From assembly GCA_003168255.1 (NCBI GenBank), contig PMSU01000033.1, forward strand, positions 13,153-72,855: a stretch of DNA of 59,703 bases, in the 5' to 3' direction. A model generated the notes under the pieces. It was not told the origin of the DNA, did not search any database, and was given only the letters and a program-made list of their open reading frames with translations. Below, piece after piece: positions 52,469-59,703 of this stretch. The first letter of the stretch is position 1. Each line of letters opens with the position of its first letter. A program made the translations under genes and the position numbers. Source of the stretch: Actinomycetota bacterium. Its GTDB lineage: Bacteria > Actinomycetota > Actinomycetes > Streptosporangiales > Streptosporangiaceae.

Positions 52469-52995
52469 CGCTACCCGGCCAGGAGCCGAGGCCGCGCCGT
52501 GTCGTGCTGGCACTCGGCAGCAATCTGGGCGACCGGTTGGAGAACCTCCAGGGCGCGGTCGACGCGCTGTTCGAAGCCCCCGGCCTTGGCTTCCTGGCTG
52601 CGTCGCCCGTCTACGAGACGTTGCCTGTCGGCGGGCCGGAGCAGCCCGACTACCTCAATGCAGTGATCATGGTGGATACGGCCATGCCAGGACGGACCAT
52701 CCTGGATCGCGCGCACGGTGTCGAAGAAGCGTTTCAGCGCGTGCGCGAACAGGCCTGGGGGCCGCGCACGCTCGACGTGGACCTGATCGTCTGCGGCGAC
52801 GAGATCAGCGACGACCCCGAGCTCACCCTGCCGCATCCGCGAGCACACGAGCGCGCCTTCGTGCTCGCGCCCTGGCATGACATCGATCCCGATGCTGAGA
52901 TCCCCGGGCGTGGCCGGGTCGCGGAGTTGCTTGACACGGTGGGCCGCAGTGGTGTCCGGCGGGTCAACGACAGCGAGCTCCAGCCACCCGCATGA
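52465..52995 (+). CDS. folK: Hydroxymethyldihydropterin pyrophosphokinase
   Basis: The 176-aa enzyme has LALGSNLGDRLENLQGAVDAL, SPVYETLPVGGPEQPDYLNAV and the Mg2+/ATP motif WGPRTLDVDLI, with LPHPRAHERAFVLAPW after it. It supplies the pterin substrate of FolP. ATG overlaps folB by 4 nt and its stop overlaps the DUF3180 gene by 4 nt. Confidence 0.95.
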   Translation: MTLPGQEPRPRRVVLALGSNLGDRLENLQGAVDALFEAPGLGFLAASPVYETLPVGGPEQPDYLNAVIMVDTAMPGRTILDRAHGVEEAFQRVREQAWGPRTLDVDLIVCGDEISDDPELTLPHPRAHERAFVLAPWHDIDPDAEIPGRGRVAELLDTVGRSGVRRVNDSELQPPA

Positions 52996-53492
52996 CTGCG
53001 ACGCGGGCCCGCGGGCTCGCCGCATTGGGCGTGGTGTGTGCCGCTGCGGCGTGGCTGCTACTGCGACGTCTCTACACCGCGCTGCCACCGCTGCCGTGGA
53101 CTGTGGCGCCCGCCATGCTGCTGCTGGCCATCGTGGAGGGCCGGACCGGGCACATACTCCGGGCCAGGATCAGCGGCCGGGACAAGGCAGCGCAGGGCGG
53201 GAGCACCCAGGCGTGGGGGCGCGTCAGGCCGCTGGATCCGATAGCCGTTACCCGCATCGCCGCCCTGGCCAAGGCGAGCGCGTACGCGGCGGCGGTGATC
53301 GGCGGCCTTGCCGCCGGATTCGTGGTTTACCTGGCAGGCTCGCTGGACGAGACGATCCCCCGGGACGACACCTTCACCGCGCTCGAGATCCTCGTCGGCG
53401 CCGTGATCCTCGCGGCAGCCGCTCTTTACCTGGAGCAATCCTGCCGCGTGCCGAGGAAGCCGGCCGGACATGATGCCCCGAGCGGCGACTGA
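52992..53492 (+). CDS. DUF3180 membrane protein
   Basis: The 166-aa actinobacterial protein has four hydrophobic helices (~6-22, 35-50, 92-112, 125-145) with a short polar loop (RISGRDKAAQGG...) in the middle. It always follows folK in many actinobacteria. Function is unknown. Confidence 0.88.
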   Translation: MTATRARGLAALGVVCAAAAWLLLRRLYTALPPLPWTVAPAMLLLAIVEGRTGHILRARISGRDKAAQGGSTQAWGRVRPLDPIAVTRIAALAKASAYAAAVIGGLAAGFVVYLAGSLDETIPRDDTFTALEILVGAVILAAAALYLEQSCRVPRKPAGHDAPSGD

Positions 53493-53593
53493 CCGGTTCC
53501 GCGTGCCGGCTGCGGAGCCGGCCGGGGCGACGCCCGCACGGGCTTGGATATGCTGATCGCGGTCGTCCGGTACCGGGTGAGGACTGGAACGAG

Positions 53594-54628
53594 ATGGACT
53601 CTGACGTGAACGTGAACGTGAACGTGAACCAGGCCGCAGCGCAGGCACGGCCGCATCCGGCCAGGCTCACGATCGCCGTCATCGGCGCCGGCCGGGTGGG
53701 CACGGCGCTCGGGGCCGCGCTGGCAAGGGCCGGGCACCAGGTTGTGGCCGCATCCGGCGTTTCCGAGGCTTCCCGCCAGCGGGCCGCCACGAGCCTGCCC
53801 GGGGTGCCTCTCACCGAGCCGCACGAGGCGGCGGCTCGGGCCGAGCTCATCCTGCTTGCCGTGCCCGACGATGCGCTTCCTGGCCTGGTCGCGGGCCTGG
53901 CCGCTACCGGAGCCGAGCTGGAAGGCCGCCTGCTCGTGCACACGAGCGGCAGGTACGGCACGGAGGTGCTGCGGCCGGCCATCCGGCGCGGCGCGCTGCC
54001 GCTCGCCTTGCATCCGGTGATGACGTTCACCGGCCGGCCGGATGACATCAACCGGCTTGACGGCATCTGCTTCGGCGTGACGGCGCCGGACAAGCTGCGG
54101 CCGGTGGCCGAGGCACTGGTGATCGAGATGGGCGGGGAGCCGGTATTCATCCGCGAGGAGGACCGGGGGCTGTACCACGCAGCGCTGGCCAGTGTGGCCA
54201 ACCATCTCGTCGGGCTGGTCGCCGAGGCGTCGGATCTGCTCCGCTCCGCGGGAGCCGCCAACCCGGCTCGGATGCTCGGCCCGCTGCTTTCCGCCGCGCT
54301 CGACAACGCGCTGCGGCTGGGGGACGCCGGCCTCACCGGGCCGGTCGCCCGCGGCGATGCCGACACCGTCGCCAGGCACGTCGAGGTGCTCGGCGTCGCC
54401 TCGCCGCAGGCGCTGGGCGCGTATCTGGCGCTGGCCAGGCTCACCGCCGGCCGCGCGCTGGCGGCCGGCCTGCTCGCGCCATCGGACGCGCAGCGCCTGC
54501 TCGACGTGCTCGCCGACCCGGCCGCCCCAGGAGGCCCTGGCGGCCCGGAGGGCCAGGGCGGCCCGCAGGGCCCGGCGGGTCGTGACGATCCCGGCGCCCC
54601 AGACGGCCGAGGCGAGCCGCCGGCATGA
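53594..54628 (+). CDS. Rossmann-fold DUF2520 oxidoreductase-like protein
   Basis: The 344-aa protein has an NAD(P)-binding GAGRVGTALG (~33-42), a LLAVPDDALP strand, LALHPVMTFTG and the DUF2520 helical part (LYHAALASVANHLVGLVAEA). It is conserved between folK and panC in actinobacteria and may relate to pantothenate or folate metabolism. Four tandem GTGAAC units encode VNVNVN near the start, and the C-terminus is collagen-like (GGPGGPEGQGG). It overlaps panC by 4 nt. Confidence 0.88.
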   Translation: MDSDVNVNVNVNQAAAQARPHPARLTIAVIGAGRVGTALGAALARAGHQVVAASGVSEASRQRAATSLPGVPLTEPHEAAARAELILLAVPDDALPGLVAGLAATGAELEGRLLVHTSGRYGTEVLRPAIRRGALPLALHPVMTFTGRPDDINRLDGICFGVTAPDKLRPVAEALVIEMGGEPVFIREEDRGLYHAALASVANHLVGLVAEASDLLRSAGAANPARMLGPLLSAALDNALRLGDAGLTGPVARGDADTVARHVEVLGVASPQALGAYLALARLTAGRALAAGLLAPSDAQRLLDVLADPAAPGGPGGPEGQGGPQGPAGRDDPGAPDGRGEPPA

Positions 54629-55494
54629 CCCCGCTACTGGCCAGCACCAGGTCCGACCTTGCCGCCGCTCGGGCTGGCCTAGCCGCGCCGGTGGTGCTTG
54701 TCCCCACGATGGGAGCGCTGCATGACGGGCATGCAGCGCTGTTGCGGCGGGCTCGTGAGCTTGCCGGGCCAGCCGGGAGCGTGGTGGCGTCCATCTTCGT
54801 CAACCCGCTTCAGTTTGGGCCTGGCGAGGACTTCGATCGTTACCCGCGGACGCTGGACGGTGACCTGAAAACATGCGCGGCAGCGGGCGTGGTGCTGGTA
54901 TTCGCGCCCGGCCACGGCGACGTGTACCCGCGCGCCCCGCTTGTCACCGTCGATCCCGGCCCGGCGGGACAGCTGCTCGAGGGAGAATTCCGGCCGGGGT
55001 TCTTCGGCGGCGTGCTGACCGTGGTGCTGAAGCTGTTCCAGCTGGTCCGTCCGCAGATCGCGGTGTTCGGGGAGAAGGACGCGCAGCAGTTGGCGCTCAT
55101 CCGGCAGATGGCGGCTGACCTGGACCTTGGCGTGCGGATCGAGTCGGTGCCTACGGTGCGCGACACGGACGGCCTGGCCACCTCGAGCCGGAATGCCTAC
55201 CTTTCCGCGGCGGAGCGGACGAGGGCGCGGGCCATCCCGGCGGCCCTGGCGGCCGGCCGGGACGCTGCGGGCGACGGACCGGGATCGGTGCTGGCGGCTG
55301 CCAGGCGCGTGCTCGACCTCGGGGCGTCTGACGGGCAGCCGCTGACCGTCGATTACCTCAGCCTGGTGCATCCCGACACCTTCGTGCCGGTGAGCGGGGA
55401 GCACGCGGGCCCGGCCGTGCTAGCCATCGCAGCCAGGGTGGGCCGCACCCGCCTGATCGACAACGTGCAGCTGGCTTTCGGTGGCGCAGACTGA
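54625..55494 (+). CDS. panC: Pantothenate synthetase
   Basis: The 289-aa ligase joins pantoate and beta-alanine. It has the adenylation motifs PTMGALHDGHAAL (HIGH-like) and SSRNAYLS (KMSKS-like), plus FVNPLQFGPGEDFDRYPR and FGEKDAQQL. Followed 48 nt later by coaX; panD, which usually follows in Streptomyces, is not here. Confidence 0.95.
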   Translation: MTPLLASTRSDLAAARAGLAAPVVLVPTMGALHDGHAALLRRARELAGPAGSVVASIFVNPLQFGPGEDFDRYPRTLDGDLKTCAAAGVVLVFAPGHGDVYPRAPLVTVDPGPAGQLLEGEFRPGFFGGVLTVVLKLFQLVRPQIAVFGEKDAQQLALIRQMAADLDLGVRIESVPTVRDTDGLATSSRNAYLSAAERTRARAIPAALAAGRDAAGDGPGSVLAAARRVLDLGASDGQPLTVDYLSLVHPDTFVPVSGEHAGPAVLAIAARVGRTRLIDNVQLAFGGAD

Positions 55495-55542
55495 TGCCGA
55501 CAGCCGCTGGTCCCAGGAAAACTGACCCCCCCGGGGAGTGTC

Positions 55543-56334
55543 ATGCTGCTCGCGATCGATGTCGGGAACACCAACACCGTCCTCGGCGTATTCGAGGGCA
55601 CTGAGGTCATCGAGGACTGGCGGATCGCCACCGTGCCGGACCGCACCGCGGACGAGATCGCGGTGGTCTTGTCGGGGCTGCTCGGCCAGAGCGCGCTCGT
55701 CAAGGATACGGATGTCAGCGGCATCGCGCTGTGCTCCACGGTGCCCTCCGTCCTGCACGAGATGCGGGAGATGTGCCGCCGCTACTACGGGGACGTGACC
55801 GCCGTGATAGTCGAGCCCGGCGTGAAGACAGGGGTGCCGGTCCGGGTGGACAACCCCAAGGAGGTCGGCAGCGACCGGATCATGAATGCGCTCGCGGCCG
55901 TCCATCTCTACGGCGGCCCCGCGATCGTGGTCGACTTCGGTACGTCCACGAACTTCGACGTGATCAGCGCCAACGGCGAGTTCATCGGCGGCGCGCTCGC
56001 GCCCGGCATAGAGATTTCGGTCGACGCCCTGTCCAGGCGCGCGGCCCAGTTGCTCAAGGTGGAACTGGCCAGGCCGCATCGCGTGATCGGCAGGAACACC
56101 GTGGAGTCGCTCCAGTCCGGCATCATCTACGGGTTCGCCGGCCAGGTGGAGGGGATCGTTCGCCGGATCACCCGCGAGCTCGCGCCGGATAACCCCGATT
56201 CGGTGACCGTGATCGCCACCGGCGGCCTGGCCCCGCTCCTGCTCGACGAGGTGAGCGTCGTCGACGCGTACGAGCCGTGGCTTACCCTGACCGGGCTCCG
56301 GCTGGTGTACGAGCGAAATACCGAGGATTCCTAA
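55543..56334 (+). CDS. coaX: Type III pantothenate kinase
   Basis: The 263-aa CoA pathway kinase has LLAIDVGNTNTVLGVFEG (phosphate-binding), VDNPKEVGSDRIMNALAA and VVDFGTSTNFDVIS, plus IATGGLAPLL near the end. It acts right after PanC in the pathway, so the order panC-coaX is functional. GGGGAG lies about 6 nt before the ATG. Confidence 0.95.
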   Translation: MLLAIDVGNTNTVLGVFEGTEVIEDWRIATVPDRTADEIAVVLSGLLGQSALVKDTDVSGIALCSTVPSVLHEMREMCRRYYGDVTAVIVEPGVKTGVPVRVDNPKEVGSDRIMNALAAVHLYGGPAIVVDFGTSTNFDVISANGEFIGGALAPGIEISVDALSRRAAQLLKVELARPHRVIGRNTVESLQSGIIYGFAGQVEGIVRRITRELAPDNPDSVTVIATGGLAPLLLDEVSVVDAYEPWLTLTGLRLVYERNTEDS

Positions 56335-56405
56335 CGGCGCTGCCCGGACCCGTCACCGTACCGAAACCCGGTGCCTGCGATCGGAGGACCGGTAGCCTCT
56401 GGCAG

Positions 56406-57890
56406 GTGACGGAAGACAGCGACCTGCCCGAGCAGATGCGGGTGCGGCTGGCGAAGGTCGACCGCATTCGTTCCGCTGGCGGTGATCCCTACCCGGCCTC
56501 GTTCCCCCGGACCGCGACGATCGGCGAGCTGCGCCAGCGGTACGCCGAGCTGGGGCCCGGGGAGGCGACCGGCGCCCGCGTGGGGGTGGCCGGCCGGGTG
56601 ATGCTGTCGCGGCCGGGCGGCAAGCTCAGTTTCGCCACGATCAGGGATGGCACCGGCGACATCCAGATCATGATCTCGCTGGATCGTTCCGGAGAGCAGG
56701 CGCTGGACGCGTGGAAGCACGACGTGGACCTCGGCGACCACGTCGGCGTCGAGGGTGAGGTCATCACATCCCGCCGGGGCGAGCTCTCCGTGCTCGCCGA
56801 CAGGTTCGCGATCACCGCCAAGTGCCTGCGCCCGCTGCCCGAGAAGCACAAGGGGCTGACCGACGCCGAGTCCCGGGTCAGGCAGCGCTATGTCGACCTG
56901 ATCGTCAATCCGGAGACGCGGCGGCTGGCCCAGCTGCGAAGCAACGTGCTGCGGTCGCTGCGCGAGGATCTGCATGCGCGCGGGTTCCTCGAGGCGGAGA
57001 CGCCCATCTTGCAGCCCGTGCACGGGGGGGCGAACGCCCGGCCGTTCATCACTCACGTCAATGCCTATGACATGGACGTCTACCTGCGTATCGCGCTGGA
57101 GCTCTACCTCAAGCGGCTGATCGTGGGAGGCATCGAGAAGGTCTTCGAGATCAGCAAGAACTTCCGCAATGAGGGCATTGACACCACCCACAACCCCGAG
57201 TTCACCATGCTTGAGGCGTACCAGGTATATGGCGACTACGACACGGTGGCCACGCTGACCCGGGAGCTGATCCAGCGGGCAGCGACCGAGGCTCTCGGTA
57301 CGACGGTGCTGCGCCGGGCCGACGGCTCCGAGCACGACATCGGCGGCGTGTGGCCGGCCAAGACGGTGCACGGGGCGATATCCGAGGCGCTCGGCGAAGA
57401 GGTCACTCCCGCCGCGAGCGGGGAACATCTGCGCAAGCTGTGCGCGCGCGCCGGGGTTCCGGTCGAGCCTGGCTGGAACGCAGGACAGGTGGTGCTCGAG
57501 ATGTACGAGCGCATTGTCGAGGAGCACACGGTAGAGCCGACCTTCTACCGGGATTTTCCGGTCGAGGTATCGCCGCTGACCCGTCAGCACCGTGCCGACC
57601 CGCGGCTCGCCGAGCGATGGGACCTAGTAGCGTTCGGCACCGAGCTCGGCACCGGCTATACCGAACTTATCGATCCGGTTGAGCAGCGGGCCAGGCTCAC
57701 CGCGCAGTCGCTGCTCGCCGCCAAGGGCGACCCCGAGGCCATGCAGCTGGACGAGGACTTCCTGCGGGCGCTCGAATACGGCATGCCACCAACCGGCGGG
57801 ATGGGCCTTGGCGTCGATCGGGTACTCATCATGTTCACCGGAGCGAGCATCCGGGAGACGATCATGTTCCCGCTGGTCAAGCCAGAGTAG
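56406..57890 (+). CDS. lysS: Lysyl-tRNA synthetase (class II)
   Basis: The 494-aa enzyme has an OB-fold anticodon domain (~55-150) and the class II motifs: motif 2 FEISKNFRNEGIDTTHNPEFTML, motif 3 GMGLGVDRVLIMFTG. GTG 56406 is preceded by a TAGCCT -10-like box, so the mRNA may be leaderless. The C-terminus is normal. The lysyl-PG synthase-like gene is 5 kb upstream and may use its product. Confidence 0.95.
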   Translation: MTEDSDLPEQMRVRLAKVDRIRSAGGDPYPASFPRTATIGELRQRYAELGPGEATGARVGVAGRVMLSRPGGKLSFATIRDGTGDIQIMISLDRSGEQALDAWKHDVDLGDHVGVEGEVITSRRGELSVLADRFAITAKCLRPLPEKHKGLTDAESRVRQRYVDLIVNPETRRLAQLRSNVLRSLREDLHARGFLEAETPILQPVHGGANARPFITHVNAYDMDVYLRIALELYLKRLIVGGIEKVFEISKNFRNEGIDTTHNPEFTMLEAYQVYGDYDTVATLTRELIQRAATEALGTTVLRRADGSEHDIGGVWPAKTVHGAISEALGEEVTPAASGEHLRKLCARAGVPVEPGWNAGQVVLEMYERIVEEHTVEPTFYRDFPVEVSPLTRQHRADPRLAERWDLVAFGTELGTGYTELIDPVEQRARLTAQSLLAAKGDPEAMQLDEDFLRALEYGMPPTGGMGLGVDRVLIMFTGASIRETIMFPLVKPE

Positions 57891-57936
57891 GCCGTCCCGC
57901 CCCGCAAGCCGGCCTGCGCAGACGTCCGGGCCGCAG

Positions 57937-58989
57937 TCAGGCGACGATGCGAACGGCTCCGACGTACACGTTCCACATCACCGGCTGCACCATCACGTCC
58001 TGTCCGAAGTCCGGTGCGTCGACCATCAGGCCGTTGCCGATGTACATCCCCACATGGCTGGCGCCGGGGTAGAAGAACACCAGGTCGCCGGGCTGGAGCT
58101 GGCCCCGGGAGATGTGCTCGCCCTCGTTCCACTGGTCACCGGTGAAATGCTCGAGATGGATTCCAACGTGGTCATAAGACCACATCATCAGGCCCGAGCA
58201 GTCAAAGGCATGCGGGCCGGCCGCCCCCCATACGTACGGGTATCCTCGCCTGCTGAGCGCCCAGCGCAGGGCCTGCTCGCCCACGGTGTCGCCACCGGGG
58301 ATCTCGGTGAGCGGGTATTGGCCAGTCTGCGTGAAGGTGGCCATCGCCTGCTTGAACGCCGCGCCGTTCAGCTTGCTGATCTTGGCTTGGATGGTGCTGG
58401 TCTTGGCCTGCATCTGCTTGACCAGGCCGCTGACCACGCTGGCCTGCTGCTCGGCGGTCTGGCGTGCCCGGCGGGCGGTGTTCTCCGCCGCCGCCAGCTC
58501 GCTTACCTGCGTGCCCTTCTCCTGATCGAGCTGCTGCATGATCGACGCCCGGCCGACCACGATCTGCGGGTTGCTGCTCGTGATGAACTGGAGCGTGGGA
58601 TCGACGCTGCCTGTCATGTAGCTCTCGGCGGCGAGTTGCCCCACCTGGACCTGCCCGGCGCCGAGTTCGCCGGCATCCCGGGTCGCGGTCTCGGTGGCAG
58701 TCTGCTCTTCGACGCGTGCCTGCGTCAGCTGGATCCGGAGCCCGTCGTACTGCTCGCTCAGCGCGTTGATCTGGTTGGACAGCTGCTTGGCCTGGGCGAT
58801 GAGCGACTTCATGGTCGGCGGCGGCTGTTGCTGTGCGGCGCTGCCAAGATCACTCGGGAGGATCACGCCTGCCGCGGCGAGGGCCATCGCAACCACGGCA
58901 GTCCGGGTCCAGGCCCGGCGTGATCTGGCACGGACCCGGCCGGGTGATGTCCCCGGCTCGGTGTACCCCCCGCGACGCGAACGCTGCAC
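57937..58989 (-). CDS. Secreted NlpC/P60 endopeptidase under c-di-AMP control
   Basis: The 350-aa protein has a long Arg-rich signal (~1-55, VVAMALAAAGVILP), a coiled coil (~60-210) and an NlpC/P60 domain with Cys in AFDCSGLMMWSY and His in SHVGMYIGNG. It is a RipA-like cell-wall hydrolase. GTG 58989 follows AGGAGAG, itself directly after the riboswitch P1 stem. It is a paralogue of 34381-35673 in layout. Confidence 0.9.
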   Translation of the reverse strand: MQRSRRGGYTEPGTSPGRVRARSRRAWTRTAVVAMALAAAGVILPSDLGSAAQQQPPPTMKSLIAQAKQLSNQINALSEQYDGLRIQLTQARVEEQTATETATRDAGELGAGQVQVGQLAAESYMTGSVDPTLQFITSSNPQIVVGRASIMQQLDQEKGTQVSELAAAENTARRARQTAEQQASVVSGLVKQMQAKTSTIQAKISKLNGAAFKQAMATFTQTGQYPLTEIPGGDTVGEQALRWALSRRGYPYVWGAAGPHAFDCSGLMMWSYDHVGIHLEHFTGDQWNEGEHISRGQLQPGDLVFFYPGASHVGMYIGNGLMVDAPDFGQDVMVQPVMWNVYVGAVRIVA

Positions 58990-59005
58990 AAACTCTCCTC
59001 TTCCT

Positions 59006-59147
59006 GGCCGCCGGCCGGGTTCGGGCCAGATCAGCCCTACCACGGGCCGCGCCCGCTCTCTGGCGGAAGGCGGCTCGAGGATTCACCCCGGGGAAGGATC
59101 GTTCCCCGGTCCCGGGGCGCTGGCTGCGCACCATGGACTCGGCGGGT
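59006..59147 (-). ncRNA. c-di-AMP riboswitch (ydaO/yuaA type)
   Basis: On the minus strand CCGCCGAGTCC..., GGGACCGGGGAAC..., the highly conserved GGGGTGAATCC, then TAGGG and CCCGAACCCG occur in the order and spacing of actinobacterial ydaO riboswitches in front of rpfA/NlpC genes. P1 can form between CCGCCG (59140-59145) and CGGCGG (59008-59013). High c-di-AMP should switch off this cell-wall hydrolase. The 3' part is slightly divergent from the consensus. Confidence 0.82.
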
Positions 59148-59198
59148 GGCGATACCCAGCCCAGGATGGGAACGGGTGATCGCCTGCAACAGCGATGG

Positions 59199-59227
59199 AC
59201 ACTAATGGAGCCGGAGCCGGCTGCCAA
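59199..59227 (-). promoter_or_regulatory. Promoter of the riboswitch-NlpC transcript
   Basis: Minus strand TTGGCA (59222-59227), 17 nt, TAGTGT (59199-59204); the transcript would start ~45 nt before the riboswitch. Confidence 0.5.
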
Positions 59228-59616
59228 GCAAAACGCCCGAATCTTTAACGTGTCACTTGCCTTTCCGGCGGACCTAATTGCCCCCTAGCCATCCGGGGTT
59301 GGGTCCCCATCCCGGTTCCGTAGCACGTTGTCGCAGGTCACGGCCCGATCTGCGAGCGTAAGCAGTCTCGAAGGGACGCGAAGGACCGCGGTGGCCGGTG
59401 CGAAAGCCGAATCGCCGTGCAGGGCACCGCTTGGTAGCGATGTGTAATTTATTAGTGACACTGCGTACGATTAATGAATTGCAGCTGCTTGCACCGTTCA
59501 GCTCTTCTGTCCGCTATTGCCGGCTGCGGCGCCCTATCTGGCAGCCAGCCGGGGACCGCTAAGGACACGTCGTGGAACAAACCGTCGTTTCCTGATCCCG
59601 GGCGATCGCGCGGTGC
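59228..59616. other. Long region without a recognised gene
   Basis: About 390 nt with no convincing coding frame. It contains an AT-rich patch (TGTGTAATTTATTAGTG near 59440-59456 and GATTAATGAATTG near 59470), atypical for the surroundings and possibly a promoter or insertion scar. Confidence 0.35.
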
Positions 59617-59703
59617 CCGCGGACCCTGCCGACCGGATCGCTCCCGTCACACCAGCACCACCGACCCCGTGAGCCACGTTCCCCGGAGCGCCGCCGAAGA
59701 TCG
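59617..59703 (+). repeat. Dispersed repeat, right window edge copy
   Basis: The sequence matches the reverse complement of the left edge (from about 119 down to 28): last codons PADPADRIAPVTPAPPTP, stop TGA, GAGCCACGT and the start of the hairpin stem (GCCGCCGAAGATCG). The window stops inside the stem. An FG-GAP-like gene may therefore end here, but its body is not recognisable upstream. Confidence 0.75.

Noticed and set aside
56331..57590. 419-codon minus-strand frame
   Set aside because: Antisense of lysS; no protein family resemblance.

Overview
The window is high-GC actinobacterial DNA. Actinobacterial markers include a WhiB/Wbl regulator, DUF3180, DUF2342, the coaX/lysS and folE-folP-folB-folK blocks, SsrA-like C-terminal degrons and an actinomycete-type integrative conjugative element (AICE). 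Gene content and order resemble Streptomyces, Streptosporangiales and Mycobacterium loci; I cannot name a genus. Both window ends lie inside copies of one dispersed repeat that also occurs near 40.7 kb, so the window is probably a complete contig of a draft assembly.

1-6.6 kb: a decayed FG-GAP protein gene, a secreted repeat protein, a clpP3-clpP4-like pair facing a PopR-like regulator, two decayed genes (phosphotransferase; small secreted protein), a six-repeat kelch protein and a small tail-anchored protein.

6.8-21.85 kb: a tRNA-Pro(CGG) integration hotspot. The intact tRNA is at 21776-21849 (minus). An exact 45-bp copy of its 3' end at 8354-8398 bounds a ~13.4 kb AICE carrying integrase, Xis, an RHH protein, an FtsK/TraB-type translocase, small spread-type proteins and cargo. 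A third, diverged copy at 6841-6885 bounds the remnant of an older element (GntR repressor plus a broken ATP-binding protein). The cargo is an AT-richer single-chain restriction-modification enzyme, which follows a truncated DUF2637 gene, and a cassette of two paralogous HTH-PLD-like regulators, a DUF574-type methyltransferase, an HD hydrolase, a NUDIX hydrolase and two small proteins. Promoters in this cassette share GGGACGWC-like motifs. I see no replication-initiator gene.

21.9-34.2 kb: chromosomal core. Metallophosphoesterase, YqeY, aldo/keto reductase, then a locus ordered like the mycobacterial crp-ponA2 region: class A PBP, WblA/WhiB4-type protein, two GET3/ArsA-like ATPases, (SPFH protein), DUF4177, RidA, NUDIX, MBL hydrolase and Crp.

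34.4-41.8 kb: NlpC/P60 hydrolase, secreted lipase with divergent TetR regulator, a DUF2218-O-methyltransferase fusion, an NRAMP-family transporter behind a clear M-box Mg2+ riboswitch (so probably a Mg2+ transporter), the dispersed repeat, a YjbR protein and ppa.

41.8-59.7 kb: housekeeping series dacB, DUF2342 protease, tilS, hpt, ftsH, folE, a lysyl-PG synthase-like protein, folP, folB, folK, DUF3180, DUF2520, panC, coaX, lysS, then an NlpC/P60 hydrolase on the opposite strand behind a c-di-AMP (ydaO-type) riboswitch. Many genes from folP to panC overlap by 4 nt, indicating translational coupling.
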